Positions 1-7,472 are shown, counted from the stretch's first letter. The stretch is DNA of 7,908 nucleotides from SUP05 sp964577715 (GCA_964577715.1 CAZOAA010000049.1:1-7908); one strand, 5' to 3'. Notes: a model not told the origin generated them from the letters alone. Numbers and translations are program-made.

Positions 1-34
1 TAAACGAGCCTTTTGATACTTGATCGTTAGGCGC

Positions 35-1096
35 TTACTTAACGTTTGCGTCTAATTCACCTGATGCGTATCTTTGGCTCATTGTATCTAATGAAGATAC
101 TTTGATTTTATCCGCTTGGCCAGCTGAACCGAATGCTTCAAAACGTGCAGCACAAATTTCAGACATTGCCAACGTAGACTCTTTCAAGAATTTACGTGGA
201 TCAAAGTTTGAAGTGTTTTCAATTAAATGCTTACGAATCGCGCCGGTAGATGCCATACGCAAATCAGTATCGATATTAACTTTACGCACACCATTCTTGA
301 TGCCTTCTTGAATCTCACTTACTGGTACACCATAAGTTTGACCCATGTCACCACCGTGTGAGTTAATAATTTCCAACCAATCTTGTGGCACTGAAGAAGA
401 TCCATGCATTACTAGGTGTGTATTTGGCAGACGTTCGTGAATTTCTTTAATACGATCAATACGCAAGATTTCACCATCTGGCTCTTTAGTAAACTTGTAA
501 GCGCCATGTGAAGTACCAATCGCAATTGCTAACGCATCAACGTTTGTTGCTTTAACAAAATCTGCCGCTTCTTCAACTGAAGTTAGTAGCATATCAAGGT
601 CTAATTTACCTTCAGCACCGTGGCCATCTTCTTCACCCATCTCACCTGTTTCAAGTGAACCTAAACAACCTAACTCACCCTCAACAGAAACGCCGCCTGC
701 ATGTGCCATTGCAACTACTTCTTTTGTTACTGCAACATTGTATTCGAAAGATGCTGGCGTTTTACAATCAGCCTCTAATGAACCATCCATCATTACTGAT
801 GAAAAGCCTGACTGAATTGAACGTAAACATACCGCTGGCTCGCTGCCGTGATCTTGGTGCATAACAACTGGAATATGTGGGTACATCTCAGTTGCTGCTG
901 AAATAAGATGACGCAAAAACGGTTCACCTGCATAGCCTCTTGCGCCTGCAGAACCTTGCATAATGACTGGCGAGTTAGTTTTATCTGCAGCTTCCATGAT
1001 TGCATGAACCTGCTCCATGTTGTTAACGTTAAACGCAGGCATGCCATAACCGTTCTCTGCCGCGTGATCTAGTAATTCTCTTAATGAAATTAACAT
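35..1096 (-). CDS. fba: Class II fructose-1,6-bisphosphate aldolase, Calvin-cycle subtype
   Basis: Zinc-dependent aldolase that reversibly joins glyceraldehyde-3-phosphate and dihydroxyacetone phosphate to fructose-1,6-bisphosphate. In the Calvin cycle, enzymes of this type can also make sedoheptulose-1,7-bisphosphate. Cytosolic, 353 aa, full length for the long class IIA/CbbA-like subtype. Visible landmarks are HQDHG at residues 80-84 (Asp82 expected catalytic, His83 zinc ligand), VEGELG around 138-143, the zinc histidines in GTSHG (His198) and HGSSS (His231), and NIDTD at 274-278 for phosphate binding. The ATG at 1096 is preceded by AGGAG (1104-1108) with a 7-nt spacer, and the N-terminus MLISLRELL fits the family. 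It is the last gene of the cluster in the window, 29 nt downstream of pyk. No frameshift or missing active-site residue was seen. Family and reaction are secure; the autotrophic role is inferred from the neighbours. Confidence 0.97.
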   Translation of the reverse strand: MLISLRELLDHAAENGYGMPAFNVNNMEQVHAIMEAADKTNSPVIMQGSAGARGYAGEPFLRHLISAATEMYPHIPVVMHQDHGSEPAVCLRSIQSGFSSVMMDGSLEADCKTPASFEYNVAVTKEVVAMAHAGGVSVEGELGCLGSLETGEMGEEDGHGAEGKLDLDMLLTSVEEAADFVKATNVDALAIAIGTSHGAYKFTKEPDGEILRIDRIKEIHERLPNTHLVMHGSSSVPQDWLEIINSHGGDMGQTYGVPVSEIQEGIKNGVRKVNIDTDLRMASTGAIRKHLIENTSNFDPRKFLKESTLAMSEICAARFEAFGSAGQADKIKVSSLDTMSQRYASGELDANVK

Positions 1097-1125
1097 ATAT
1101 TTACTCCTTTCTTTTTTACTATTTT

Positions 1126-2574
1126 TTAATAATTAGCATCACCAACACGAAGAATTTTCATCATGTTAGTTCCGCCTGATTTGTCTTTGTACGCACCTTT
1201 TGTTAATACTACCAAATCTCCATCTTCTACAACCTTGTTATTTTTCAGTGTTTCTACCACTGTTGTATTCACCTGCGACCAGTCATTGGTACTGGCCTTT
1301 TCAATACCGCACGGATAAACGCCACGATATAGAGTTACTTTGCGCAATGTTTGCACGTTATCACTCATGGCAAAAATAGAGATATTTGAACTCATTCTTG
1401 ACATCCACATCGCTGTTTTTCCAGTTTCTGTTAACGCTGCCACCACTTTAACACCTAGATGATTGGCTGCATACATTGAGCTCATTGCAATGGTTTCATC
1501 AACATAAGAAAAATTCTCATGTAACCGGTGATGAGAAGTTTTTGCAATTGGATTTTTCTCAGTTTCTAGGCATACATCATGCATGGTTTTTACTGCATTT
1601 TCAGGGTAGTAGCCTGCTGCTGTTTCTGCTGAAAGCATTACCGCGTCAGTACCATCAAGTACGGCATTTGCCACGTCAAATACTTCTGCACGGGTTGGAA
1701 TTGGATTGGTAATCATTGACTCTAACATCTGTGTTGCAGTAATGACAATACGGTCATTTGATCTGGCTAATTTAATCAAGCGTTTTTGCTGTGCTGGGAG
1801 TTGTGGGTCACCAATTTCAACACCCAAGTCACCACGCGCCACCATAATGCCGGCCGACTCTTCAATAATATCTAAAATAATATCATCATCTAAAGACTCA
1901 GCACGCTCAATCTTTGAGATAACACCTGCGTGCGCACCTGCTTTGGCTAATAACGCTTTAGTTTCACGAACATCATCGCCATTCACTGGGAACGATAACG
2001 CCACATAATCAGCCTTGGCTTTTGCCGCAGTAAAAATATCTTTTTTGTCTTTTTCAGTCAGTGCATTGGCTGATAAACCACCACCACGAAGGTTAATGCC
2101 TTTCTTGTCAGACAACATTCCACCCTGAGTAACCACTGTATTAATCTTATTACCTTCAACACCAGTTACTTCTAAAACAACCTTGCCATCATCTAATAAC
2201 AACACGTTGCCAGGTTTAACTTCTTGAGGTAGTGTTTTGTAAGCAATACCAACAGCATCTTGACTACCAGAGTCTTCATCTAAATCTGCATCTAATGCAA
2301 AAGGGTCACCATTGTTAAGCTCAATTTTGATACCGTCTTTAAAAGAAGCAATACGAATTTTTGGACCTTGAAGATCCATCAAAACACCAATATAAGTATG
2401 ATTAGCTTGCGCCCAATCGCGCACTGCTTTAACACGGCCTAAATGCTCTTGTTCACTTCCATGAGAAAAGTTAATTCGAACCACATTGACACCTGCTGCT
2501 AGAATACTTTCTAGTACGCCTTCTTTATCCGTTGCCGGGCCGAGTGTTGCTAATATTTTGGTTCTTCTTGCCAA
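1126..2574 (-). CDS. pyk: Pyruvate kinase
   Basis: Transfers phosphate from phosphoenolpyruvate to ADP, giving pyruvate and ATP; cytosolic. The protein is 482 aa, the usual length for bacterial pyruvate kinases. The N-terminal barrel starts ARRTKILATLGPA and has RINFSHG at 33-39. The B domain covers roughly 70-170. The active-site signature VISKIERAESL (residues 218-228) supplies Lys221 and the metal ligand Glu223. MVARGDLGVEI (244-254) supplies Asp249, and ITATQMLESM follows at 278-287. The C-terminal domain is complete. The start codon is TTG at 2574, chosen because GGAG at 2582-2585 lies 7 nt upstream and the protein then begins at the expected MARRTKI. That Shine-Dalgarno sequence overlaps the final codons of pgk, and only 4 nt separate the genes, so translational coupling is likely. 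In an autotroph the enzyme would drain fixed carbon to pyruvate. Whether it is allosterically controlled cannot be read here. Confidence 0.97.
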   Translation of the reverse strand: MARRTKILATLGPATDKEGVLESILAAGVNVVRINFSHGSEQEHLGRVKAVRDWAQANHTYIGVLMDLQGPKIRIASFKDGIKIELNNGDPFALDADLDEDSGSQDAVGIAYKTLPQEVKPGNVLLLDDGKVVLEVTGVEGNKINTVVTQGGMLSDKKGINLRGGGLSANALTEKDKKDIFTAAKAKADYVALSFPVNGDDVRETKALLAKAGAHAGVISKIERAESLDDDIILDIIEESAGIMVARGDLGVEIGDPQLPAQQKRLIKLARSNDRIVITATQMLESMITNPIPTRAEVFDVANAVLDGTDAVMLSAETAAGYYPENAVKTMHDVCLETEKNPIAKTSHHRLHENFSYVDETIAMSSMYAANHLGVKVVAALTETGKTAMWMSRMSSNISIFAMSDNVQTLRKVTLYRGVYPCGIEKASTNDWSQVNTTVVETLKNNKVVEDGDLVVLTKGAYKDKSGGTNMMKILRVGDANY

Positions 2575-2578
2575 GTTT

Positions 2579-3742
2579 TTACTCCGCTGCTCTTTGCTCT
2601 AAAATTGCCACTGCTGGTAATTTTTTACCTTCTAAAAATTCTAAAAATGCGCCGCCACCTGTCGAGATGTAACTTACTTTGTCTTCAATATTATATTTAT
2701 CAACCGCTGCTAGTGTGTCGCCACCGCCTGCAATTGAAAACGCATCAGACTCAGCAATTGCCATACCTAATGTTTTTGTGCCGTCTGCAAATTGATCAAA
2801 TTCAAATACACCCACCGGTCCATTCCAAACAATTGTACCTGCATTTTTCATAATATCAGCAAGTTGTTGTGCTGAATCAGGGCCGATATCAAAAATCATG
2901 TCATCATCAGCAACATCACCGGCTGCTTTTGTTTCTGCCACTGCTGTTTCAGAAAACTCTTTACCTGTTACCACATCAGTCGGTACAGGGATTTCACAGT
3001 CTTTCATTAGCTGCTTAGCTGTTGGAATTAAATCATCTTCACATAAAGATTTACCTACATTATGTCCTTGTGCTGCAATAAATGTATTAGCAATACCGCC
3101 ACCGACAACCAATTGGTCTACCACTTTAGATAATGATTCTAAAACCGTTAGTTTTGTTGACACTTTAGAGCCACCAACAATCGCCACCATTGGGCGCGCT
3201 GGATTATCAAGTGCTTTACCTAATGCTTCAAGTTCGCCTGACAGTAATGGGCCAGAACAAGCAACCGGCGCATACTTAGCCACACCATGTGTTGAAGCTT
3301 GTGCACGGTGCGCTGTACCAAATGCATCCATTGCAAAAATATCACACATTGCTGCCATACGCTTAGAAAGATCATCGTCATTTGACATTTCTCCAACGTT
3401 AAAACGAACATTCTCACAAAGAACTACTTCGCCATCATTCATCTCAACACCGTCTAGCCAATTTTTTTCTAAACGAACTGTAGTGCCTAATAATTCTGAC
3501 AAACGGTTAGCCACTGGTTGTAATGAAAATTCATCAGCGCTCTCACCCTCAGTTGGGCGACCTAAATGTGACATTAACATAACCTTAGCGCCTTGTTTCA
3601 TTGCCATCTCAATCGTTGGTAATGAAGCTTTAATACGCTTATCACTAGTAACAACGCCATCTTTAATAGGCACGTTAAGGTCTTGACGAATGAGTACTCT
3701 TTTTGAGCTTAAATCTAAATCTGATAAATTGATAACTGACAT
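2579..3742 (-). CDS. pgk: Phosphoglycerate kinase
   Basis: Interconverts 3-phosphoglycerate plus ATP and 1,3-bisphosphoglycerate plus ADP. In the Calvin cycle it runs in the ATP-consuming direction, just before GAPDH. Cytosolic monomer, 387 aa, normal bacterial length. The N-terminal substrate domain shows RQDLNVP (19-25), SHLGRP (58-63), CENVRF (109-114) and DAFGTAHRAQAST (139-151). The C-terminal nucleotide domain shows GGSKVSTK (190-197), WNGPVGVFE (307-315), GGGDT (339-343) and TGGGAFLEFLEG (361-372). The ATG at 3742 has AGGAG at 3749-3753 with a 6-nt spacer. It lies 18 nt after the DUF302 gene, and its end carries the ribosome-binding site for pyk, so the three are probably cotranscribed. 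A long antisense reading frame across it is a coding shadow. No defect is visible. Confidence 0.98.
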   Translation of the reverse strand: MSVINLSDLDLSSKRVLIRQDLNVPIKDGVVTSDKRIKASLPTIEMAMKQGAKVMLMSHLGRPTEGESADEFSLQPVANRLSELLGTTVRLEKNWLDGVEMNDGEVVLCENVRFNVGEMSNDDDLSKRMAAMCDIFAMDAFGTAHRAQASTHGVAKYAPVACSGPLLSGELEALGKALDNPARPMVAIVGGSKVSTKLTVLESLSKVVDQLVVGGGIANTFIAAQGHNVGKSLCEDDLIPTAKQLMKDCEIPVPTDVVTGKEFSETAVAETKAAGDVADDDMIFDIGPDSAQQLADIMKNAGTIVWNGPVGVFEFDQFADGTKTLGMAIAESDAFSIAGGGDTLAAVDKYNIEDKVSYISTGGGAFLEFLEGKKLPAVAILEQRAAE

Positions 3743-3760
3743 AATATTCTCCTACTTATT

Positions 3761-4153
3761 TTATGCAACTGACTGATCAATAATTTTAATCAGACTTTGT
3801 TCAACTGGGTCAATCAGTGATGACAAATCATCAGCATTTGACAGTTGAGTAATATGTTTAGAGGGTAGTGCTAATCCAACTTTGGTAGCGCCATCCTGTG
3901 TATATACCGAAATTCGGCATGGCAATACTGTTGCCAAATTCATATCCTTATCTAGGATATCTTTTGCAACCTTCGGGTTACAAACTTCAAACACGTGACA
4001 ACTTTCTGCCAACGTTTGGCCTTTACCAGCCAATGTTTGTTTAATGTCATAAGAATGCAAAATTCCAAACTGATTGTTTGGAACGGCTTCTTTTAATTTT
4101 TCTATCACTTCTTCAACACTAAGTTGAGAATCTTGAATATATAAATCTGACAT
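3761..4153 (-). CDS. DUF302-family protein of unknown function
   Basis: A 130-aa protein that matches the DUF302 domain pattern as I know it: HSYDIKQTLAGKG around 33-45, CHVFEVCNP at 52-60 and VLPCRISVY at 76-84, with conserved Cys58 and Cys79 and an additional Cys52. No signal peptide or membrane segment is visible, so it is probably cytosolic. DUF302 proteins are small and often found in sulfur-oxidising and other chemolithotrophic bacteria, but no biochemical role is established, and I do not infer one beyond its placement between gap and pgk. The ATG at 4153 is the only Met before residue 71 that keeps the whole domain, but it has no Shine-Dalgarno sequence: the terminator hairpin and its T-run (minus-strand GTTTTT) end directly at the start codon. 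A GTG at codon 16 is an alternative start but would trim the N-terminus. The gene is followed 18 nt later by pgk. Confidence 0.88.
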   Translation of the reverse strand: MSDLYIQDSQLSVEEVIEKLKEAVPNNQFGILHSYDIKQTLAGKGQTLAESCHVFEVCNPKVAKDILDKDMNLATVLPCRISVYTQDGATKVGLALPSKHITQLSNADDLSSLIDPVEQSLIKIIDQSVA

Positions 4154-4188
4154 AAAAACACGGCCCGCAAAGCGAGCCGTAATTTTTT
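4154..4188 (-). terminator. Bidirectional intrinsic terminator between gap and the DUF302 gene
   Basis: A hairpin occupies 4160-4180: arms ACGGC-C-CGC and GCG-A-GCCGT form 8 pairs with one C/A mismatch and close on an AAA loop at 4169-4171. Read on the minus strand, the direction of gap, the stem is followed by GTTTTT (4159-4154). Read on the plus strand it is followed by AATTTTTTG. Both sides therefore have a T-run after a GC-rich stem, which is the usual form of a bidirectional Rho-independent terminator. It starts 13 nt after the gap stop codon. The minus-strand T-run runs into the ATG of the DUF302 gene, so readthrough here would set expression of the DUF302-pgk-pyk-fba segment unless a promoter lies inside gap. 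Confidence 0.75.
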
Positions 4189-4193
4189 GTTAA

Positions 4194-5189
4194 TTAAGCG
4201 ATGTGCTCAACTAAACGAAGCATGTTACAAGTGTAACCATACTCGTTATCGTACCAAGAAACAACTTTAACAAACGTGTCGTCAAGTGCAATACCTGCGC
4301 CAGCGTCAAAGATTGAAGAAGCACTAACACCACGGAAGTCAGATGAAACCACCATGTCTTCTGTGTACTGTAATGTACCTTTCATTGAACCTTCTGAAGC
4401 TTCTTTAATTGCAGAACAAATTTCTTCATAAGTTGCAGGCTTATCTAACTCACAAGTTAGGTCAACCACTGAAACGTCAACTGAAGGAATGCGGAAAGCC
4501 ATACCTGTTAATTTGCCGTTAAGCTCAGGTAAAACTACGCCTACTGCCTTAGCAGCACCCGTTGATGAAGGAATGATGTTTTCAAATACTGCACGTCCAC
4601 CTCTCCAGTCTTTCATTGAAGGACCGTCAACAGTTTTCTGTGTTGCTGTTGATGCATGTACTGTTGTCATCAAACCACGCTTTAAGCCCCAGTTATCATT
4701 GATCACTTTAGCGATTGGCGCTAAACAGTTAGTTGTACATGAAGCCGCTGAAATAATTGCTTGACCTGCATACTCAGTGTGGTTAACACCGTATACAAAC
4801 ATTGGTGTGCCATCTTTAGAAGGTGCTGATTGAACTACCTTCTTAGCACCAGCGTCAATGTGTGCTTGACAAGACTCTTCAGTTAAGAAGAAACCAGTAC
4901 AGTCGATTGCTACGTCTACGTCGATGTCGCCCCATGCTAAATCTGCAGGGTTGCGCTCAGCTGAAAGACGGATTTTCTTGCCATCAATCACAAAGTTGTC
5001 ACCTTCAACAGCTACTTTGCCGTCAAAACGACCGTGTGCTGTATCATATCTTAGCATGTATGCTAAGTAATCATTGTCTAATAAGTCGTTAATACCGACT
5101 ACTTCTAGCTCTGGAAAATCTTTTGCGATTGCACGGAACACCATACGACCAATACGACCAAAACCATTAATACCTACTTTAATTGCCAT
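4194..5189 (-). CDS. gap: Glyceraldehyde-3-phosphate dehydrogenase, type I (GapA-like)
   Basis: Reversible phosphorylating dehydrogenase between glyceraldehyde-3-phosphate and 1,3-bisphosphoglycerate. In carbon fixation it works in the reducing direction, after phosphoglycerate kinase. Cytosolic tetramer, 331 aa, typical length. The Rossmann motif GINGFGRIGR is at 6-15. GINDLLD at 32-38 carries an Asp at the position usually linked to NAD rather than NADP preference. The catalytic motif SCTTN at 150-154 gives Cys151; His178 in TTVHAST is the base; WYDNEYGY sits at 312-319. Many stretches match E. coli GapA as I recall it, such as DWRGGR and IIPSSTGAAKAVG. The ATG at 5189 has AGGAG at 5199-5203 with a 9-nt spacer. 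The 102-nt spacer after tkt contains two inverted repeats and possibly a weak promoter; a strong hairpin follows the stop. The use of NAD is inferred from sequence only. Confidence 0.98.
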   Translation of the reverse strand: MAIKVGINGFGRIGRMVFRAIAKDFPELEVVGINDLLDNDYLAYMLRYDTAHGRFDGKVAVEGDNFVIDGKKIRLSAERNPADLAWGDIDVDVAIDCTGFFLTEESCQAHIDAGAKKVVQSAPSKDGTPMFVYGVNHTEYAGQAIISAASCTTNCLAPIAKVINDNWGLKRGLMTTVHASTATQKTVDGPSMKDWRGGRAVFENIIPSSTGAAKAVGVVLPELNGKLTGMAFRIPSVDVSVVDLTCELDKPATYEEICSAIKEASEGSMKGTLQYTEDMVVSSDFRGVSASSIFDAGAGIALDDTFVKVVSWYDNEYGYTCNMLRLVEHIA

Positions 5190-5220
5190 TTTTTCTTACT
5201 CCTATTTACTTTTTATTACG

Positions 5221-5241
5221 ATTACACCAAAAGGATGTAAT
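5221..5241 (-). promoter_or_regulatory. Small hairpin and possible weak promoter in the gap leader
   Basis: On the minus strand, ATTACA-T-CC and GG-TGTAAT form an 8-bp stem with one bulged T and a TTTT loop, 32 nt upstream of the gap start. The same stretch holds a possible promoter: TTACAT (5240-5235), a 16-nt spacer, then TAATAA (5218-5213). This would put transcription start just upstream of the gap ribosome-binding site. Both elements are weak and AT-rich, and either may be chance in DNA of this composition. Confidence 0.3.
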
Positions 5242-5250
5242 TTTTATTAA

Positions 5251-5280
5251 AACAAAATCATTGCATGCAATGATTTTGTT
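5251..5280 (-). terminator. Perfect 30-bp palindrome between tkt and gap, terminator-like
   Basis: Bases 5251-5280 are an exact inverted repeat: half-site AACAAAATCATTGCA followed by its reverse complement with no spacer. As RNA it would fold into a 13-bp stem with a CATG tetraloop, starting 11 nt after the tkt stop codon. On the minus strand an A-rich 5' arm, a central ATCATTG/CAATGAT stem and a TTTTGTTTTAAT run resemble a weak intrinsic terminator or attenuator. The stem has few GC pairs, so termination would be partial, or the element could act as an mRNA processing or 3'-end protection hairpin. An operator for a dimeric regulator is also possible given the perfect symmetry. Confidence 0.55.
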
Positions 5281-5291
5281 CAATTCTTTAT

Positions 5292-7277
5292 TTAACCGAT
5301 TACTGATTTTGCAGTTGCAACTACGTTGTCTACCGTAAAGCCAAATTCTTTAAATAACTCACCTGCTGGTGCAGATTCGCCAAAGGTTGTCATACAAACC
5401 AAACCGCCATCTAGGCCAACATACTTGTACCATGCATCACCAACACCTGCTTCAATTGCAACACGCTTAGTGCCTGGTGTTAATACTGAATCCTTATACG
5501 CTTGATCTTGCTCATCGTAAGCTTCACAACAAGGCATTGAAACAACACGTACATTTGCATCCATTGCATCAGCAGCTTCTACTGCTAAACCAACTTCAGA
5601 ACCTGTTGCAATGAAGATAATATCTGCATCACCATCACAATCTTTAATGACATAACCACCTTTTTCAATGTTAGCTACTTGCTCTGCAGTGCGTTCCATT
5701 GGTGTTAATGCTTGACGTGAGAATACCAAACCAGTTGGTGCATTGCCTCTTAAGATAGCCATCTTCCAAGATACTGCTGACTCGATAGCATCACAACCTC
5801 TCCAAGACTGGAAGTTTGGAATCATACGCATTGTTGCCATTTGCTCAACTGGCTGATGCGTTGGACCATCTTCACCTAGGCCGATAGAGTCGTGCGTATA
5901 AACATAAATCGCACCCAATTTCATCAATGCTGACATTCTTAGTGCATTACGCATAAATTCCATAAACATAAAGAAGGTTGCACTATATGCCTTAAATCCA
6001 CCGTGCAACACCATGCCATTTACCATATGTGCCATACCAAATTCACGAACACCCCAAGAGATGTAGTTACCATTAGCATTACTTGGTGTTACTTTAACTG
6101 TGCCTGACCAGTTGGTTAAGTTAGAACCCGTAAGATCTGCTGAACCACCAAATAACTCTGGCAATAATGGACCCATAGCCTCAATCGCTTTTTGCGATGC
6201 TTGACGTGATGCAATATTTGGCATCTCTTCTTGAGTCTTTGCAATAAACTTATCCATTTCAACTTCAAAGTTAGCTGGAAGCGTGCCTGCCATACGACGC
6301 TCAAACTCAGCTGCATCCTCTGGATGTGCCGCTTTATAAGCTGCAAACTTATCGTTCCATGCGCTCTCATCAGCTGCACCTTGTGTCTTATGATCCCAAC
6401 CATCATATATATCAGCAGGAATCTCAAATGGTGCACTATCCCAGCCTAATTCTTTACGAGTTGCTGCAATCTCTTCATCGCCTAATGGCGCACCGTGACA
6501 ATCGTGTGTGCCACATAAGTTTGGCGAACCAAAACCAATCGTTGTGCGTGTACAAATAAGTGTTGGCTTGTCAGTCTCAGCTTTTGCAGCCTCTATCGCT
6601 GCATTAATTGCATCAGCATCATGACCATCAACATCACGAACCACATGCCAACCGTAAGACTCAAAACGACCTGCCACATCTTTTTCCATCCAGTCTGAAA
6701 TATGACCATCAATTGAAATATCATTGTCATCCCAAAAAGCAGTTAACTTACCGAGACCTAATGTACCAGCCATTGCGCAAGACTCATGCGATAAACCTTC
6801 CATTAAACAACCATCGCCCATAAACACCCAAGTACGATGATCAACGATGTCGTGGCCGTCTTTGTTAAACTGTGCACCTAATGTGCGCTCTGCAATTGCC
6901 ATACCAACTGCATTCGTAATACCTTGACCTAATGGGCCAGTTGTAGTTTCAATACCATCAGCGTAACCATATTCTGGATGGCCTGCAGTTTTAGCGTGTA
7001 ATTGACGGAAATCTTTAATATCATCCATCGACAAGTCATAGCCTGACAAATGTAATAATGAATAAATCAACATTGAACCGTGGCCGTTTGACAATACAAA
7101 ACGGTCGCGATCAGCCCAGTTTGCACTAGTAGGGTTGTACTTCATGTGGTCATTCCAAAGTACTTCAGCAATATCTGCCATGCCCATTGGTGCACCTGGG
7201 TGGCCTGAATTTGCTTTTTGAACTGCGTCCATGCTTAAAGCACGTATTGCATTTGCTAGATCTCTGCGTGATGGCAT
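5292..7277 (-). CDS. tkt: Transketolase
   Basis: Thiamine-diphosphate enzyme moving two-carbon ketol units between sugar phosphates in the regenerative Calvin cycle and the non-oxidative pentose phosphate pathway. Cytosolic dimer, 661 aa, usual bacterial length. The N-terminal TPP domain shows SGHPGAP (His26) and AGHPE (His100), then the TPP/metal motif GDGCLMEG at 154-161 ending in WDDNDIS (182-188). The central Pyr domain shows DLTGSN (381-386), the REFGMAH segment with the catalytic Glu412, and THDSIGLGEDGPTHQP (461-476). The C-terminal domain has EAGVGDAWYKY around 609-619. The reading frame extends to a TTG at 7295, but GAGGA at 7285-7289 lies 7 nt before the ATG at 7277 and the family begins near MPSRRDLANAIR, so I use 7277. 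It is the promoter-proximal gene of the cluster. Paralogues exist in many genomes, so a tktA/tktB label is not justified. Confidence 0.97.
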   Translation of the reverse strand: MPSRRDLANAIRALSMDAVQKANSGHPGAPMGMADIAEVLWNDHMKYNPTSANWADRDRFVLSNGHGSMLIYSLLHLSGYDLSMDDIKDFRQLHAKTAGHPEYGYADGIETTTGPLGQGITNAVGMAIAERTLGAQFNKDGHDIVDHRTWVFMGDGCLMEGLSHESCAMAGTLGLGKLTAFWDDNDISIDGHISDWMEKDVAGRFESYGWHVVRDVDGHDADAINAAIEAAKAETDKPTLICTRTTIGFGSPNLCGTHDCHGAPLGDEEIAATRKELGWDSAPFEIPADIYDGWDHKTQGAADESAWNDKFAAYKAAHPEDAAEFERRMAGTLPANFEVEMDKFIAKTQEEMPNIASRQASQKAIEAMGPLLPELFGGSADLTGSNLTNWSGTVKVTPSNANGNYISWGVREFGMAHMVNGMVLHGGFKAYSATFFMFMEFMRNALRMSALMKLGAIYVYTHDSIGLGEDGPTHQPVEQMATMRMIPNFQSWRGCDAIESAVSWKMAILRGNAPTGLVFSRQALTPMERTAEQVANIEKGGYVIKDCDGDADIIFIATGSEVGLAVEAADAMDANVRVVSMPCCEAYDEQDQAYKDSVLTPGTKRVAIEAGVGDAWYKYVGLDGGLVCMTTFGESAPAGELFKEFGFTVDNVVATAKSVIG

Positions 7278-7305
7278 ATAAATTTCCTCGAACAAAAACT
7301 AATAA

Positions 7306-7333
7306 ATTATACCCAAAATACTATTTCAATCAA
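7306..7333 (-). promoter_or_regulatory. Sigma70-like promoter of tkt
   Basis: Read on the minus strand, TTGATT (7333-7328) and a perfect TATAAT (7311-7306) are separated by 16 nt. The predicted start near 7299 gives a leader of about 22 nt that contains the GAGGA ribosome-binding site. It is the best promoter match I see upstream of tkt and probably drives at least the tkt end of the cluster. Confidence 0.6.
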
Positions 7334-7340
7334 GGTGCAT

Positions 7341-7410
7341 ATAAGTACTTGTTATTATCGTAATAAGCCATGATACTTATACTCATAAATAAGGCCTTAT
7401 TGACCAATAA
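7341..7410. promoter_or_regulatory. Array of inverted TTAT/ATAA half-sites, candidate operator upstream of tkt
   Basis: Several inverted repeats overlap here: ATAA-N7-TTAT at 7341-7355; TTATTA-TCG-TAATAA at 7352-7366; an outer pair ATAAGTA (7341-7347) and TACTTAT (7374-7380); a perfect 14-bp palindrome AATAAGGCCTTATT at 7388-7401; and TTATTG-AC-CAATAA at 7397-7410. The central element lies about 60 bp upstream of the predicted tkt start, where LysR-type activators usually bind, and two elements fit the T-N11-A LysR pattern. Calvin-cycle operons are often controlled by CbbR, a LysR-type protein, so it is a candidate; no regulator gene is in the window. AT-rich DNA produces such repeats easily. 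Confidence 0.4.
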
Positions 7411-7446
7411 AACAGGCTAAAAGTAGACTTTAAAGCAATGTATATT

Positions 7447-7464
7447 AGAATATTATAATATTCT
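7447..7464. repeat. Perfect 18-bp palindrome upstream of the FNR-type promoter
   Basis: AGAATATTATAATATTCT is identical to its own reverse complement. Its centre (7455.5) is 24 bp upstream of the centre of the FNR box and 65.5 bp upstream of the predicted rightward start. This suggests a second regulator site rather than a terminator, since no transcript is expected to end here. It does not match a consensus I can name with confidence. Confidence 0.45.
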
Positions 7465-7472
7465 TTAAATTA

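Noticed and set aside
1..34. Possible terminator for fba at the window edge (CGAGCC followed by TTTT on the plus strand)
   Set aside because: Only one arm would be inside the window. The pairing partner, if any, lies before position 1, and the internal pairings are weak and conflicting.
2898..3686. A 262-codon open frame antisense to pgk
   Set aside because: It lies fully inside an intact, well-conserved pgk and its translation is low-complexity Ser/Thr/Ala-rich, as expected from the reverse frame of a real gene. No ribosome-binding site or domain supports it.
7278..7295. Longer transketolase start at the TTG at 7295
   Set aside because: The six extra codons would contain the GAGGA ribosome-binding site of the ATG at 7277, and the family begins at about MPSRRDL.
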